64,000 bases of DNA, from positions 268,501-332,500 of the forward strand of contig JAODUP010000183.1 in the NCBI GenBank assembly GCA_025642065.1. The letters run 5' to 3'. Source of the stretch: Paralvinella palmiformis (lineage: Eukaryota > Annelida > Polychaeta > Terebellida > Alvinellidae). The notes under the pieces were generated by a model that was given only the letters and a program-made list of their open reading frames with translations, had not been told where the DNA came from and ran no database searches. The translations under genes were made by a program, and so were the position numbers. This document shows, one piece after another, positions 62,473-64,000 of this stretch (position 1 is the stretch's first letter; every line of letters starts with the position of its first letter).

Positions 62473-64000
62473 CTTTAGTGAAGGCAATAATTCATAATTA
62501 ATGACAATCTTACCATAATTTACACATATCAGTTACTGATAGTTTCATAACAATGCTACCCATCCATCATTCCTATGCCAATATAATAATAATAATAAAA
62601 TAATAATTGAAAGGGGAGAAAAAATAAAACCAAGGAAGCGTTTCTTGTCCCTTTGAAAAAAGATCAAAGGGTGGCGTCCACAAAAGGATTGGCGGAAAGG
62701 AAAGGCTAGTAAGTAAACTACCTCCGGCGTTAGCTAATCAGAAAGCGATACCTGGCGGGGGACAGCGTGAAAGGCACTGAAAGGCACCAGAGACAACAAA
62801 ACGAGACATAACCGTGTGTGTTTTCGTGACAGACAGACAGATGGACGGACAGCATACACATCATCAATCAGTGCGATGGCGGAGGCATGCAACCGAACGA
62901 CGTCAAATGAAAAAATCATTCGGCCGAAATGGCAATAAAAATAACAAACCAGAAACAAATCACCGATTCCAATCACCCGAGATATGGCTGGGTGGATGCG
63001 AACGGGGAGTCTCCGAAAATAAAAAGGCCACGATAGCTGTTGGACATGCACTAAATCAATTTTCCTACTACGGCTAGGTGGAGAGAAAAACGGGATTTCC
63101 ATGCAGACTTTTGGGCGGTGCGGAAATAATAAAGTCCACATTAAGTATGGCGGCGAAAGAACGTAGGCAAGCCAAATATATAGAGTAGAACAGAGTGAGC
63201 GTGGGCAGATCATGAAGGGTTGGTCCACTTGCTTTTACGCTTTTTAAGCTGTGGGCGCTTCTCTCGAAGTTCTGAAAATCGGCAAAAGAGAAAAAATACC
63301 GAAAAGAGTAGACTGGTCCTTAAACAAACTCGTCTCTCGGCTGGCGTTGGTTGGTGAGTGAGTGAGTGAGTGAGTGAGTCAGTCAGTGCGTCGTCGGGCA
63401 CGCCGTCTCCAGGCGGCGCCTGGAGTCGGACCGAGTCGGCCCTTGTCCCGATTCGGTCAGTATACAATGCTTAAGCGTTACGCTAAAATCCTTATACTTA
63501 ATAACCGCGCGCGCGCGCACACACACGCACGCACGCACACATGCACGCATGTACGCACACACGCACACACACGGTCTAGGCCATAAAAATTCGTTTTAGA
63601 CAGAAACAATTATCATCTGACATCTTGATTTAAATAGCTCGGTACAGACCATCGACACACACTTCCAATTACCACCAATTACAGATTAGGTTAGTGTGTG
63701 TGTTTTTTAAATATTTATTATTCGACTTTAACTGCTAACAAAATGTACATTTATTATGTAAACATATCGTATGATGCTAAAAGCATGCGTATATGTAGAG
63801 GATGGGATAAATAATTCGTCAAATATATATATATAACGGAAGTACACAGACATTTTATCTAACACCTACGATCAACAATATAATTTATTCATCGTCATAT
63901 GTGTGTGTGTGTGCGTGTGTATGGGCACTGTGCGTACGCAAGCCACACTTAAACAGAAGTAAATTACCATGGTTTTGTTTGTGTGTGTGTGTGTTTGTGT
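61786..64000. other. Noncoding DNA upstream of the resolved exons
   Basis: TA tracts at 62205-62242 and 62441-62469, a GAGT repeat at 63353-63380, CG/CA mosaics near 63507-63572 and GT tracts at the window end. A 164-codon minus-strand frame at 62734-63228 shows no domain and is not accepted as a gene. Confidence 0.5.

Noticed and set aside
62734..63228. 164-codon minus-strand frame near the 5' side of the large gene
   Set aside because: No domain, irregular composition and no splice signals matching the phase-1 acceptor at 61785.

Overview
The window is animal genomic DNA. It is AT-rich and full of dinucleotide and trinucleotide microsatellites, tRNA-headed SINEs, decayed non-LTR retrotransposons and DNA transposons, with spliced genes that have GT-AG introns. 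The protein families (a c-Myc-binding protein, a secreted Cys-rich C-type lectin) and the repeat style suggest a lophotrochozoan, most likely a mollusc and perhaps a gastropod. That assignment is inference from gene and repeat style only.

Layout. 1-3.2 kb: flanking DNA, an intact intronless MYCBP gene (minus strand) with a consensus RFX X-box near its 3' end, then a textbook tRNA-Asp(GTC) gene. 3.3-19.2 kb: mostly repeats. These include SINE copies, a broken CR1-type retrotransposon, a second RT fragment, two circularly permuted copies of a CA-microsatellite-linked unit, decayed minisatellites, the 3' part of another CR1-like element, and a decayed copy of a recurrent mobile-type gene. 19.2-22.3 kb: a cluster of heat-shock-element-like palindromes, a foldback repeat, and the last three exons of a secreted lectin-type gene (plus strand). 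22.3-36 kb: microsatellites, a dead MULE transposase, and several nonautonomous element candidates.

36.1-61.8 kb: the main gene of the window. By matching splice sites and codon phase across ten exons I assembled one minus-strand coding sequence of about 1,417 residues, open at its 5' end. It encodes a large membrane protein with a long Cys-containing extracellular part, five predicted membrane segments, a poly-Thr cytoplasmic loop, a Pro/Ser-rich cytoplasmic loop and a short cytoplasmic tail. I do not recognise the family. Its introns hold a TTAA-flanked MITE candidate, a SINE, a minisatellite and a striking ATGC-rich tract. A plus-strand exon at 56.5 kb has good splice sites and resembles part of a rhodopsin-type receptor, so a second gene may be nested there on the opposite strand. 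From 61.8 kb to the end I see only noncoding and simple-repeat DNA; the 5' exons of the large gene are either unresolved here or outside the window.

The genes do not form an operon or a shared pathway. MYCBP is a ciliary/AKAP-associated factor, the lectin gene encodes a secreted recognition protein, and the large gene encodes a surface protein of unknown role.
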